Of a stretch of DNA of 64,000 bases, positions 46,351-55,296 are shown in pieces. Source of the stretch: Algoriphagus pacificus (GTDB lineage Bacteria > Bacteroidota > Bacteroidia > Cytophagales > Cyclobacteriaceae); contig NZ_JAFKCU010000003.1 of assembly GCF_017254845.1 (NCBI RefSeq), positions 124,001-188,000 on the forward strand, in the 5' to 3' direction. The notes under the pieces are model-generated. The model had not been told where the DNA came from. It made no database searches and saw only the letters and a program-made list of their open reading frames with translations. How positions within the stretch are numbered: position 1 is the stretch's first letter; every line of letters begins with the position of its first letter. Made by a program: the position numbers and the translations under genes.

Positions 46351-48666
46351 TCAGTTTTCCTGATTCGTCATTTCCAATACTAATTCACCGCCTTGAGTGA
46401 TTTGATTATGTCTAAGATCAAGTTCATTCAAGGCTTTTTTATTAAATGAAGCAGATTTGACATATACATTCTCTTTGCTGTTATTTAGAGTCCTGATAAT
46501 AAATTTCTCGCCAGGATAATAATTCTGGCTAAGCTTGATGATTATTTCGTCAAAGATTGGACTTCCGATTTGATAAGATGGATTTACTTCTGTTCCACCA
46601 TTCATTTGAAATAGACCGATTTTCATCAAAACTGCCAGACTGCCCATCAAGCCTTGGTCCTCATCACCATTATATCCTGAATTCGGATTTAACTCAGAAT
46701 AAACCTTATTCACAATAGAGCGACTCCAAAAATGAGTCAAATCAGGTCTTCCTAATTTCTGGAAAATAAAAGCAGTTTGAATTGATGGCTGGTTACCATA
46801 ATTGATAGGAATGCGACGGTATTCAGGATGAGTTTCTTGAGAATGGGAGGTGCCTGAGGTAAAACCTTGCTTTTCGGCAATTTCAAAAGATGCATTTAGT
46901 CTTTCGATCGTCTTTTCTTTTCCTCCCATCAATTGGGCTAGCCCATCTAAATCATGTGGAACAAACCAAGTGGCCTGACTTCCATTTGCCTCATTGAAGC
47001 CAGCATTGTACTCATATGGATCAAAGGGTTGTTTCCATTCACCTGTTACATTCCTTGGGCGCATCCATCCAGACTCTGGATCAAAAGTGTTTTTGTAAAA
47101 CTTAGATCGCTCAGTCATTTCCTTATAAACCTCAGAATCATCTAAAGCCAAAGCAAGTTGAGCGAGGGTCCAGTCTTGGTAAGCATATTCCAAAGTTAAG
47201 CTTGGGCCGTCCTGATGAGCTCCAAACTTTCCCTCAGGAATAGGCCAAGGAACATAACCGTTTTTGAGATAGTGTTGAAATCCCCCTCCCAATGAAGTCT
47301 TGTGTTCATAGCCGGCTTTCTCCATTATGCCACCGGGACGATGATTTTTCAATAAGCCTTCGTATGCCATTTGCACATCAAACCCTCGAATACCTTTTTG
47401 GTAAGCACTTACAATGAAAGGCGTGCTTGAAGCACCAGTCATCACGTAAGTATAATTTCCGCCTGAAGGACCTCTAGGAATAAGCCCTCCGTCTTGGTAA
47501 TACTGCAGCATGGAGTTCACGAATTCTTCTGTGATTTCTGGGTAAACCAAATGCCAGAGCGTGTTGATGGTCCATTGAGCTCCCCAGAATGAGTCAGAAT
47601 TAAAATGGCGGAATTTTGGATTTCCAGCATTATCAAGAGGGATTTGTTTGACTTTATGCTCTCCAGAAGTCATGTCAGCATATTTTCCATTGAAATCACT
47701 GATTGTTCTTCTTCCTTGTAGCGCATGCCAAAGATCTGTATAGAATCTTCTCTGGTCTTTTTCCGACCCACCTTTTATCTCAATTCTTGAGAGATAGGAA
47801 TTCCACTCTTCAAACGAATCCTCTTTTACTTTTTCAAAATCCCAATGGTCTAATTCTGATTCTAAATTGAGTAAGGCTTGATCGACACTAACATAGGAAA
47901 TTCCCACTTTCATAAGGAGTTCGGAAGAATTCCCATCAAATGATACGATAACACCGGAATCAGGTCCTTTTATGTCTTGGAGATTGGTAGTGATTTCAGA
48001 AACTGACCAACCCTTTATGGCTTTTACTGGTCGATTGAATTTTACTGCAAAAAAGACTGGTGTTTCTAATGGACGTCTAGAGGTGGAGCCATTTATTACA
48101 TGCCCAGTGAAAGTCTCAGTTGATTTTTGGGAAATTGATCCATCCGTGATTTGAGAAGGACCTAACATTCCTCCAAGTCTGATTAATACTTGTTGTTCAC
48201 CTTTTTTTTCAAAACTGTATTTATGAAACCCAACCCGTAGGGTGGAGGTGAGTTCGGCTTTTATATGGTATCGATCCAAGAATACCTGATGGTATCCAGG
48301 TTTTACAATTTCATTTGAATGGCTGAATGGTGAGGCAATGTTATGAGAACTTTCAAGGTCAAAATCTATTAGTGGGAGCACTGATAATCCTGAAAGCTGC
48401 CAAGCATGAATATGGCTGAAACCTTTGATCGAATCACTTTCATAACGATAGCCACTTCCCCATGCGCCATCAATATCTGTGTCAGGACTAAGGTTAACCA
48501 TTCCAAAAGGTCTGGAAGCGGAATTAAAAAAGAACCAACGCGAATTGCTGCTGTCTAAATAGGGATATACCAAATCTACTGGTTGTGCAACTTTTTGCGC
48601 AAGGACATGGAAATGGACTTGAAATAAAAAAATTAAAAAATGGAATGAGCGGGTTTTCATCAGCAA
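46351..48666 (-). CDS. GH92 family glycoside hydrolase (alpha-mannosidase-like)
   Basis: A 771-residue exported GH92 enzyme. Signal peptide to about residue 24 (HVLAQ), then an N-terminal beta-sandwich with YPYLDSSNSRWFFFNSASRPFGMVNLSPDTD and GFSHIHAWQLSG, then the (alpha/alpha)6 catalytic barrel with FRHFNSDSFWGAQWTINTLW and a C-terminal GDEDQGLMGSLAVL. In characterised GH92 enzymes the equivalent GNDDxGxMS segment carries the calcium- and catalysis-linked acids; here it reads G-D-E-D-Q-G. Most members remove alpha-1,2 or other alpha-mannosides from glycans. No SusC/SusD genes are adjacent, so it is not part of a visible polysaccharide locus. Confidence 0.88.
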   Translation of the reverse strand: MLMKTRSFHFLIFLFQVHFHVLAQKVAQPVDLVYPYLDSSNSRWFFFNSASRPFGMVNLSPDTDIDGAWGSGYRYESDSIKGFSHIHAWQLSGLSVLPLIDFDLESSHNIASPFSHSNEIVKPGYHQVFLDRYHIKAELTSTLRVGFHKYSFEKKGEQQVLIRLGGMLGPSQITDGSISQKSTETFTGHVINGSTSRRPLETPVFFAVKFNRPVKAIKGWSVSEITTNLQDIKGPDSGVIVSFDGNSSELLMKVGISYVSVDQALLNLESELDHWDFEKVKEDSFEEWNSYLSRIEIKGGSEKDQRRFYTDLWHALQGRRTISDFNGKYADMTSGEHKVKQIPLDNAGNPKFRHFNSDSFWGAQWTINTLWHLVYPEITEEFVNSMLQYYQDGGLIPRGPSGGNYTYVMTGASSTPFIVSAYQKGIRGFDVQMAYEGLLKNHRPGGIMEKAGYEHKTSLGGGFQHYLKNGYVPWPIPEGKFGAHQDGPSLTLEYAYQDWTLAQLALALDDSEVYKEMTERSKFYKNTFDPESGWMRPRNVTGEWKQPFDPYEYNAGFNEANGSQATWFVPHDLDGLAQLMGGKEKTIERLNASFEIAEKQGFTSGTSHSQETHPEYRRIPINYGNQPSIQTAFIFQKLGRPDLTHFWSRSIVNKVYSELNPNSGYNGDEDQGLMGSLAVLMKIGLFQMNGGTEVNPSYQIGSPIFDEIIIKLSQNYYPGEKFIIRTLNNSKENVYVKSASFNKKALNELDLRHNQITQGGELVLEMTNQEN

Positions 48667-48867
48667 TTGAGCTTATTGTTTTTCGGATATCTAAGGAACG
48701 AAAAAGTAGGAGTTTAGCCCAAGTTAAAGTACGGAATGGATTTCCGATTGGGTGAATTGCAAGAAGTTTGAAAAATTTGATTGAATTAAATAGAAGAGAA
48801 AAAGAAGTATAGTTGACTAAAATTTCGCGTAAAAATGCAGGCAATTTATAAGGACTACAAACAAAAA

Positions 48868-48893
48868 AAGCCTCGAATTGCTTCGAAGCTTTT
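48868..48893 (-). terminator. terminator of the tandem tRNA-Asp unit
   Basis: On the minus strand, AAAAGCTTCGAA, a GCAA loop and TTCGAGGCTTTT form a hairpin (one G-U pair), followed by T residues. It is just downstream of the second tRNA. Confidence 0.75.
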
Positions 48894-48896
48894 ATG

Positions 48897-48970
48897 CGGA
48901 ATGGACGGGACTCGAACCCGCGACCTCCTGCGTGACAGGCAGGCATTCTAACCAGCTGAACTACCACTCC
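48897..48970 (-). tRNA. tRNA-Asp (GTC), copy 2
   Basis: A 74-nt cloverleaf on the minus strand: 5' GGAGTGG pairs with CCATTCC (one G-U), D-arm GTAGTTCAGCTGGTTAGAATGC, anticodon loop CTGTCAC with anticodon GTC, T-loop GGTTCGAGTCC, discriminator G. CCA is not encoded. It is identical to the copy at 49017-49090. Confidence 0.95.
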
Positions 48971-49016
48971 AATATTTTAGAATTTATTATTTGATGACTT
49001 ATCCATCAAATTTAAG

Positions 49017-49090
49017 CGGAATGGACGGGACTCGAACCCGCGACCTCCTGCGTGACAGGCAGGCATTCTAACCAGCTGAACTACCACTCC
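49017..49090 (-). tRNA. tRNA-Asp (GTC), copy 1
   Basis: Same 74-nt sequence as at 48897-48970, exactly 120 bp apart, with a 46-bp spacer. Being first after the promoter at 49151-49182, it leads a two-tRNA transcript. Anticodon GTC; CCA not encoded. Confidence 0.95.
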
Positions 49091-49150
49091 GTTTAATCAA
49101 AATTTCAGGTATAGAAGTAACTTTTTACTTCACCTCGTTTTTGAGTGATG

Positions 49151-49182
49151 CAAAGGTATGTTTTTGAATCATTAATACAAAA
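49151..49182 (-). promoter_or_regulatory. promoter of the tandem tRNA-Asp genes
   Basis: On the minus strand, TTTTG (complement of 49178-49182), a 19-bp spacer and TACCTTTG (49158-49151) match the Bacteroidota consensus TTTG-N19-TAnnTTTG very well. Transcription would start near 49144, about 54 nt before the first tRNA. Confidence 0.75.
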
Positions 49183-49657
49183 GTAGATTAAAAAAAATAG
49201 CAATAGAAATTGTATTGACTTCTGATTCAAGGAGATAATTTTCATCGAAAAAATGCTCTGATCTATGAAATATTATACTTAAAGACTCTATTTGAATAAA
49301 AAGTGATGCTAATTGAAAACTGAATTTTAATCCATTTAGATCAAAATAATTACTAAAAAATAAAATTTGAGCTGACTTAACCAAGCTTCATTCGAAGTAG
49401 TTACCTAAAGATTTTGATTCATTCATTTTTATTTTTAGGCTTTTTGGTAAGTCTTAGAGGGTAAGCAGTTTAACTTCAATCATCAACACCAGCCATTTAT
49501 GGAATTTTTCCTGATTGAGTATTGGGTGTGGTCAATTTTTAGTTTCTTGAATAGAATTTGATTGTTCTTGAAAATCAAGAGCTTTGAAAGTCAAACAGTA
49601 AAAATTTTATTTCTCAGGGGGATATTGCTTATCTTTAACCTTCCAAAAATCACCAAA
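49183..49657. other. AT-rich intergenic region, no gene seen
   Basis: This gap lies between the tRNA promoter and accA. A 70-codon frame at 49172-49384 (minus) is AT-rich low-complexity and overlaps the tRNA promoter; I do not regard it as a gene. A small hairpin CTTGA-aaa-TCAAG is visible near 49570, and TATCTTTA at about 49632 could be an imperfect -7 element for accA. Nothing else is supported. Confidence 0.5.
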
Positions 49658-50605
49658 ATGGTATTAGAATTCGAGAAACCAATAGCTGATTTAGAGCAGA
49701 AACTTCAGGAAATGAAGGATTTAGCCAAGGGTAGAAACATAGATTTAACTTCAGATATCGAATCCTTAGAAGAAAAAATCCTGGCTTTGAAAAAAGAAAC
49801 GTTTCAAAATTTGACCCGCTGGCAACGCGTTCAGCTCTCCAGACATGCTGATAGACCCTATGCGCTGGATTACATCTATGAAATAACCAATGATTTTATC
49901 GAGCTGCACGGTGACAGAACTGTTGCGGATGATAAAGCGATGGTTGGTGGATTAGGAGATATTGACGGGAGAACAGTCATGTTTATCGGTCAGCAAAAAG
50001 GAAGAAATACAAAACAGAGGCAGATGCGAAACTTTGGGATGGCAAATCCTGAAGGCTATCGTAAAGCCCTTCGCTTGATGAAGATGGCTGAGAAGTTTGG
50101 CAAGCCAATCGTTACCTTAATTGACACTCCGGGAGCTTTTCCTGGTCTAGAAGCAGAAGAAAGAGGTCAAGGAGAAGCAATCGCCAGAAACCTTCGTGAA
50201 ATGTTCATGTTGAAAGTTCCTGTCATCTGTATCATCATTGGTGAAGGAGCCTCTGGTGGTGCTTTGGGAATTGCAATTGGAGATAGAGTAATGATGCTGG
50301 AAAATTCATGGTATTCTGTGATTTCTCCTGAAAACTGCTCTACAATTTTGTGGAGAAGTTGGGATTACAAAGAACAGGCTGCAGAATCATTGAAGCTTAC
50401 TGCCATCGATATGAAAGGAAATGGTTTGATTGATGATATCATTCCAGAACCGTTAGGTGGAGCTCATAAGGATATGAAGAAGATGGCGCTGACTTTAAAG
50501 GAAACTATAGCGAAAGCTTTGAAAGAGCTGGACAAGATCAAACCAGAGAAACGAATAGAACAACGCATCGATAAGTTTTGCTCGATGGGTGTAGTAGTTG
50601 AGTAA
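49658..50605 (+). CDS. accA: acetyl-CoA carboxylase carboxyltransferase subunit alpha
   Basis: A 315-residue AccA starting at the ATG 49658 ([16 protein letters not shown]); the open frame runs further upstream, but the extra 32 codons do not look like AccA. It has the N-terminal coiled segment, the [14 protein letters not shown] region, [42 protein letters not shown] and [15 protein letters not shown]. With AccD it transfers carboxyl groups from carboxybiotin to acetyl-CoA, the first step of fatty-acid synthesis. accD is not in the window. It ends in a hairpin terminator at 50617-50650. Confidence 0.96.
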   Translation: MVLEFEKPIADLEQKLQEMKDLAKGRNIDLTSDIESLEEKILALKKETFQNLTRWQRVQLSRHADRPYALDYIYEITNDFIELHGDRTVADDKAMVGGLGDIDGRTVMFIGQQKGRNTKQRQMRNFGMANPEGYRKALRLMKMAEKFGKPIVTLIDTPGAFPGLEAEERGQGEAIARNLREMFMLKVPVICIIIGEGASGGALGIAIGDRVMMLENSWYSVISPENCSTILWRSWDYKEQAAESLKLTAIDMKGNGLIDDIIPEPLGGAHKDMKKMALTLKETIAKALKELDKIKPEKRIEQRIDKFCSMGVVVE

Positions 50606-50616
50606 AACATCATAAT

Positions 50617-50650
50617 CCCGGACTTCTTAAAGAGGCCCGGGCTTTTTCTT
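50617..50650 (+). terminator. terminator after accA
   Basis: CCCGG-a-c-t-TCT pairs with AGAGGCCCGGG (one mismatch, one G-U), followed by CTTTTTCTTTT. Confidence 0.7.
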
Positions 50651-50660
50651 TTAGAGCAAT

Positions 50661-51500
50661 ATGGAATTAAGAGTTGTCAATACTGGATTTTTTAAACTTG
50701 ACGGAGGAGCCATGTTTGGTGTGGTTCCGAAAACCCTATGGTCTAGAACCAATGCTGCCGACGAAAACAACCTTTGTACTTGGGCGATGCGGTCCTTATT
50801 GGTTGTTGAGAACAATAGAATTGTTCTTATTGATAATGGGATTGGTGACAAGCAGGATGCAAAGTTCTTTTCCCACTATTACCTGCACGGAGATGACTCC
50901 CTTCGAGGTAATCTGATGAAATTGGGTGTAAGTACCACTGATATTACTGACAATTTTTTAACTCATCTACATTTTGATCATTGTGGAGGTGGAGTGGGTT
51001 ATGGTTCACATGGACAATATGAGATGACTTTTCCAAGAGCCACCTATTGGTCAAATAAAGATCATTGGCAGTGGGCCACGAAGCCAAACCCAAGAGAAAA
51101 AGCTTCATTTTTAGAAGAAAACATCTTGCCGATGGAAGAGATGGGTCAGCTTGATTTTATTGATCTTGAAAAAACTCAGCTATTTGATGGTTTTGATATC
51201 ATTACTGTAGATGGGCATACAGATAAGCAGATGCTTCCCAAAATCAAATACAAGGATAAAACCATTGTTTTTGTAGCAGACCTTTTGCCTTCAGTTGGCC
51301 ATATCCCGATTCCTTATGTCATGGGCTATGATACCAGGCCTTTGCTGACTATGGATGAAAAAACAAGATTCTTAGAAGAAGCGGCAAGAGAGGAGTACAT
51401 TTTATTTTTTGAACACGATGCAGTAAATGAATGCTGTACAGTGAAAATGACAGATAGAGGAGTTAGATTGGATCAAACCTTTAAACTTCATGAAATCTAA
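50661..51500 (+). CDS. MBL-fold metallo-hydrolase (lactonase-like)
   Basis: A 279-residue metallo-beta-lactamase-fold hydrolase. The zinc motif is TNFLTHLHFDHCGG (HxHxDH near residue 105), later ligands are the His in TVDGHTDKQ, Asp in FVADLLPS and His in EHDAVNE. The size and GGAMFGVVPK start fit the quorum-quenching-lactonase-like branch, but the substrate is unknown. Its last 11 bp overlap the patatin gene, so the two, and probably the next acyltransferase gene, are one unit dealing with lipids or esters. Confidence 0.87.
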   Translation: MELRVVNTGFFKLDGGAMFGVVPKTLWSRTNAADENNLCTWAMRSLLVVENNRIVLIDNGIGDKQDAKFFSHYYLHGDDSLRGNLMKLGVSTTDITDNFLTHLHFDHCGGGVGYGSHGQYEMTFPRATYWSNKDHWQWATKPNPREKASFLEENILPMEEMGQLDFIDLEKTQLFDGFDIITVDGHTDKQMLPKIKYKDKTIVFVADLLPSVGHIPIPYVMGYDTRPLLTMDEKTRFLEEAAREEYILFFEHDAVNECCTVKMTDRGVRLDQTFKLHEI

Positions 51501-52275
51501 TAAGAAGATTGGAATCGCATTATCCGGGGGAGGAGTGCGTGGAATTTCCCATCTGGGAGTTTTAAAGGGGCTCAATGAAGCTGGGATTTATCCAACCAAA
51601 GTAAGTGGAACCTCAGCTGGTGCAATTGCAGGAGCGATGTATTGCAATGGCTACAAACCTGAGGAAGTTCTTAAAATCATTGTAGAAACGAATTATTTCA
51701 AGTTTATGCGCCCCGCCATTTCTTTGACGGGGATTCTTAAAATGAATTCTGTGGGAGAGCTATTTAAGCTTTATCTCAAGCATGATGATTTCGCTCAACT
51801 TCAAATTCCTTTGACAGTGGCAGCCACAGATATCAAGAAGGGGAAAGTGATTTATTTTTCAGAAGGAGAATTAATCAATCCGATTTTGGCTTCATCTTGT
51901 ATCCCAGGGATGTTTGATCCTATCGTAATTGATAAGAGGCATTTGATAGACGGAGGAGTATTGAATAATCTGCCTGTGGAGCCTTTGGATGGGATTTGCG
52001 ATTATGTGATCGGGGTTAATTGCAACCAATTACCTGAGGAGACCAATATCAAGAATATGAAAAGTCTGATCGAACGCTCCGTAATTATGGCGATGAATTC
52101 GAATGTGTACAGTAGAAAATCCAAATGTGATTTCTTTATTGAAGCACCAGGTTTAGGGAAATACGGAGTCTTTGATATCAAAAAAGCACCTGAATTATTT
52201 CAGGCCGGATACGATAGAGTACAGCGATTTATTGAGGAAAATCCTGCTATTTTGGAACTCGCAAAGGATAATTAG
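51490..52275 (+). CDS. patatin-like phospholipase (RssA-like)
   Basis: A 261-residue cytosolic patatin-like acyl hydrolase. The oxyanion loop is GGGVRGISHLG (about 13-23), the nucleophile is in GTSAGAIAG and the Asp of the dyad is in DGGVLNNLPV. It should cleave acyl chains from phospholipids or other esters. It overlaps the upstream MBL gene by 11 bp and is followed, after 13 bp, by a PlsC-like acyltransferase, so a phospholipid-remodelling unit is plausible. Confidence 0.9.
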   Translation: MKSNKKIGIALSGGGVRGISHLGVLKGLNEAGIYPTKVSGTSAGAIAGAMYCNGYKPEEVLKIIVETNYFKFMRPAISLTGILKMNSVGELFKLYLKHDDFAQLQIPLTVAATDIKKGKVIYFSEGELINPILASSCIPGMFDPIVIDKRHLIDGGVLNNLPVEPLDGICDYVIGVNCNQLPEETNIKNMKSLIERSVIMAMNSNVYSRKSKCDFFIEAPGLGKYGVFDIKKAPELFQAGYDRVQRFIEENPAILELAKDN

Positions 52276-52288
52276 AAAAAGAAACACT

Positions 52289-52849
52289 ATGATGAAGTTG
52301 CTTTCCCGTTTTGTTTTTTGGGTGTCTGGTTGGTCGCTGAATGCCAATTGGCCAGAAGGCTTGAAAAAAGCTGTTTTGATCGCCATACCTCATACATCAA
52401 ATTGGGACATTTTGTATGCAAGAGCCGCATTCTTCCTGATGGATATCCCAGTTCGCTTTACAATCAAAAAAGAAGTGATGGTTGGGCCACTGGGTTGGTT
52501 GCTTTCAGGCTTGGGAGCAATTGCTATAGACCGAAAGAGAATTCCGGGAGGGAGAAAGCAGACCTATACGGAAGCAATGGTCAAAATGCTGAAAGAAAGG
52601 GATGAATTGGTTATCATGGTTACTCCAGAAGGTACGAGATCCCAAGTCAAAAAATGGAAATCAGGATTCTATCATATTGCTTTGGGTGCCAATGTCCCAG
52701 TAGTGATTGGGTATCTAGATTATAAAAAGAAAGAAGCTGGAATCGGCCCCTGTATCTATCCAAATGGAAATATGGATGAGCAGATCGAGGAGATGAAAGT
52801 GTTTGGTAGGACGGTTACAGGAAAGCATCCTGAAAAGGGGGTTTTATAA
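52289..52849 (+). CDS. PlsC-like lysophospholipid acyltransferase
   Basis: A 186-residue acyltransferase. The open frame starts further upstream inside the patatin gene, but the likely start is the ATG at 52289 (MMKLLSRFVFW). The catalytic HX4D is H-T-S-N-W-D near residue 35, and TPEGTRS is the second PlsC motif. The N-terminus is hydrophobic and membrane-associated. It could add an acyl chain to lysophosphatidic acid or another lysolipid. It closes the MBL-patatin-acyltransferase unit. Confidence 0.85.
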   Translation: MMKLLSRFVFWVSGWSLNANWPEGLKKAVLIAIPHTSNWDILYARAAFFLMDIPVRFTIKKEVMVGPLGWLLSGLGAIAIDRKRIPGGRKQTYTEAMVKMLKERDELVIMVTPEGTRSQVKKWKSGFYHIALGANVPVVIGYLDYKKKEAGIGPCIYPNGNMDEQIEEMKVFGRTVTGKHPEKGVL

Positions 52850-52952
52850 ACTTCGAGTCAAATATCAGAAAGGAATCTCTATTGGCCTTTTGTTATAATT
52901 ATATTTTTAGGTTTTTTTTAATTTTTTTTTAATTGCATAAAAACACCTGACA

Positions 52953-54104
52953 ATGAATAAAGTTTTTGGAATACTAGGGCTTATTTTGCTGTTTTCTTGT
53001 CAAAAGAATAAGTCAGAAATTAATGAAGTATCAGACCAAATAAGTGTTTCTTTGGATACGATACTGGTTGATTCAGGGGATGAGTTTTTATTCCTAAGGG
53101 ATTTTCTTTCAAACTCTTCTCTTGATGCCTCAACTAATTTTTTATATAATTTTAATGAAATCGATTTTTTATTAGAAAAAATTGATTTAGATAAATTAAA
53201 ACTAGTCGATAAAATAAAGTTTGAAAAAGATGGTCCTAATGGACTTGGGACTGGGAGACCTAAGTTCACTCTTGCTGCAAATGGTAATTTTTTGTTTTGG
53301 GATTATAGCGTTTTTAAGGAATTTGATCAAAATGGAAATTTGGTTAGAAATTTAAATCTTGAGGAAATTGCTTCAGAATATTTAAAAGGGCGCGAGAATT
53401 ATCCTCTATATCTATTTGAGGATCCTAAAATGCCTAATAGGATTTTAGTTCCAGTGTTAAATTGGGAAAGCTATTCCTATTTTTTATTAGATATTGATTT
53501 GGAGAAGGAATCCTTTGATAAAATACCATTGCCTGAAATGGAAAAGTTTAAAGATTATCGAGTAGTTATTATAAGCAATGGGATTGAAGCTGGAGGCTTT
53601 GGAGGAAGTGTTTACAGAACATTTGGTGATGGCAAAGTTCTATTGAATAGTAATGCATTCAATGAAGTTCATTTTTTTGATTTTTCAAATGACAGCTTAT
53701 TGGTGATTAAATGGGAAACTCAGCTCTTGGGAGCAAAGAGAGGTTATATTCCTCCAAAATCTGTAGAAGGTTTTAATGAAGAATTTACTGAGATAGAAAA
53801 ATTAACCAACCAGGATATTAGCTACATAAAAATATTGTGGGACAATAAGAATAAGCGGTATTTAAGATTTTCCGAAAAGAAAAAAATCGGGGAGGAGAAA
53901 GATAAATTTGGAAATTATAAACAAGTGGGAGGGGTAGTATTCTTAAGTGTATTTGATAGGGAGTTTGACATAATCGCTGAGGCAAGACTTCTTGGAGTAG
54001 ATCAATTACCTAATACATATTTTATAAAAAACGGTGAAGTTTGGTTTTATGAGAATATTAATGATGAGCTGGCTTTCGTAAAAATGAAAATTGAGATTGA
54101 TTAA
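52953..54104 (+). CDS. DUF4221-like lipoprotein (beta-propeller-like)
   Basis: A 383-residue lipoprotein with a short signal ending in LFSC (Cys 16). The body has the repeating GxGRPKFTLAANGNFLFWDYSV, FKEFDQNGNLVRNL pattern of six-bladed-propeller-like proteins, and the whole resembles DUF4221, common in Algoriphagus and relatives as multiple paralogues. The function is unknown; it should be attached to the inner or outer membrane. This region is more AT-rich than its surroundings. It ends overlapping by 4 bp the convergent aminotransferase gene. Confidence 0.75.
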   Translation: MNKVFGILGLILLFSCQKNKSEINEVSDQISVSLDTILVDSGDEFLFLRDFLSNSSLDASTNFLYNFNEIDFLLEKIDLDKLKLVDKIKFEKDGPNGLGTGRPKFTLAANGNFLFWDYSVFKEFDQNGNLVRNLNLEEIASEYLKGRENYPLYLFEDPKMPNRILVPVLNWESYSYFLLDIDLEKESFDKIPLPEMEKFKDYRVVIISNGIEAGGFGGSVYRTFGDGKVLLNSNAFNEVHFFDFSNDSLLVIKWETQLLGAKRGYIPPKSVEGFNEEFTEIEKLTNQDISYIKILWDNKNKRYLRFSEKKKIGEEKDKFGNYKQVGGVVFLSVFDREFDIIAEARLLGVDQLPNTYFIKNGEVWFYENINDELAFVKMKIEID

Positions 54105-55282
54105 GAATTTTCGATTGACTTCAATATTATTCTACAAGCTTCTTTGATTTCTACTTCCGTAATTGTGAGAGGTGGTGCAATTCGCATGGAATCATCGCAA
54201 AACAAAAACCAATCGGTGATTACACCTAATTCAATCGCTCGATCTATGATTTCTTTCAGGACATCAAAGGATTCAAACTCCACTGCCATCATCAATCCTT
54301 TGTTTCGAATTCCTTTGATTTTTGGGTGAATGAGCAGCGATTTGAAAAGATTCGCTTTGGATTCAACCTGTTCAATAAGAGATTCACTTTGCAATATTTC
54401 TATAGTCGCAATACTTGCCGCTGAAGAAACAGGATGCCCACCAAAAGTTGTGATATGACCTAGCAATGGATTGTTTTTAAACACTCCCATTACTTCTTTA
54501 TTTGCTATAAATGCCCCAATTGGCATTCCACCGCCCATTCCTTTGGCAGTTACAAGAATGTCAGGTACGATATCAAAATGCTCAAATGCCCAGAATTTCC
54601 CTGTTCTCCCAAAACCACTCTGGATTTCATCTAAAATCAGCAGAGTCCCAGTTTCATTACATTTTTTCCGAAGTGCTTGAAAATATTCCTTGGTTGCCAC
54701 ACGGATTCCCGCCTCACCTTGAATCGTTTCCATCACCACAGCTGCTGTTTCCTGATCAATCTTTTCCAGATCAGGCATCTCTCCATATTGAATATTTGTG
54801 ATTCCAGGTAGAAGAGGTCGATAAGCTCGTTTGAAAATCTCATTTCCACCGATACTCAGAGCTCCATGCGAACTTCCATGGTAGGCATTGACACAAGAAA
54901 TTATATTTCTCTTTCCGGTAAATCGCTTAGCCAGTTTCAAAGCTCCTTCAATAGCCTCTGAGCCACTATTTACCAGATAAACGTTGTCTAAATGACTGGG
55001 TAAGGTGTCGGATAGGGCTTTTGCCAGTTGGGATTGTGGACTTTGCACATACTCACCATAAACCATCAGATGCAGGTACTTGTCCAGCTGAGCATGAATT
55101 GCTTCCAGCACTTTTGGATGTCTATGGCCAACATTGCTTACTCCTATTCCAGATATAAGATCCATATATTTTTCTCCATTGGGTCCAAATAGATAGATTC
55201 CTTCTGCTTTTTCCACCTCAATCATCAGAGGAAAATCTGTGGTCTGAGCTAAATGTTGTAGAAATAACTGACGGTTATTCAT
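54101..55282 (-). CDS. class III PLP aminotransferase (acetylornithine/ornithine-type)
   Basis: A 393-residue class III aminotransferase. Visible markers: LDLISGIGVSNVGHRHPKV, NSGSEAIEGALKLAKR, AYHGSSHGALS, DEIQSGFGRTG and the PLP lysine in VTAKGMGGGMP. It belongs with acetylornithine, ornithine, 4-aminobutyrate and similar aminotransferases; no arginine-biosynthesis genes are nearby, so the substrate is open. It is 14 bp downstream of the methyltransferase gene, in an SDR-methyltransferase-aminotransferase unit. Confidence 0.88.
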   Translation of the reverse strand: MNNRQLFLQHLAQTTDFPLMIEVEKAEGIYLFGPNGEKYMDLISGIGVSNVGHRHPKVLEAIHAQLDKYLHLMVYGEYVQSPQSQLAKALSDTLPSHLDNVYLVNSGSEAIEGALKLAKRFTGKRNIISCVNAYHGSSHGALSIGGNEIFKRAYRPLLPGITNIQYGEMPDLEKIDQETAAVVMETIQGEAGIRVATKEYFQALRKKCNETGTLLILDEIQSGFGRTGKFWAFEHFDIVPDILVTAKGMGGGMPIGAFIANKEVMGVFKNNPLLGHITTFGGHPVSSAASIATIEILQSESLIEQVESKANLFKSLLIHPKIKGIRNKGLMMAVEFESFDVLKEIIDRAIELGVITDWFLFCDDSMRIAPPLTITEVEIKEACRIILKSIENS

Positions 55283-55296
55283 GAATGAAAGTCAAT

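Noticed and set aside
48524-48967. 147-codon minus-strand frame
   Set aside because: It crosses a tRNA gene and a terminator and runs out of frame over the start of GH92; a shadow frame.
49172-49384. 70-codon minus-strand frame between tRNA-Asp and accA
   Set aside because: AT-rich low-complexity protein with no recognisable domain; it overlaps the tRNA promoter.
49562-49657. upstream extension of accA
   Set aside because: The 32 extra codons lack AccA similarity; the ATG at 49658 gives the normal N-terminus.
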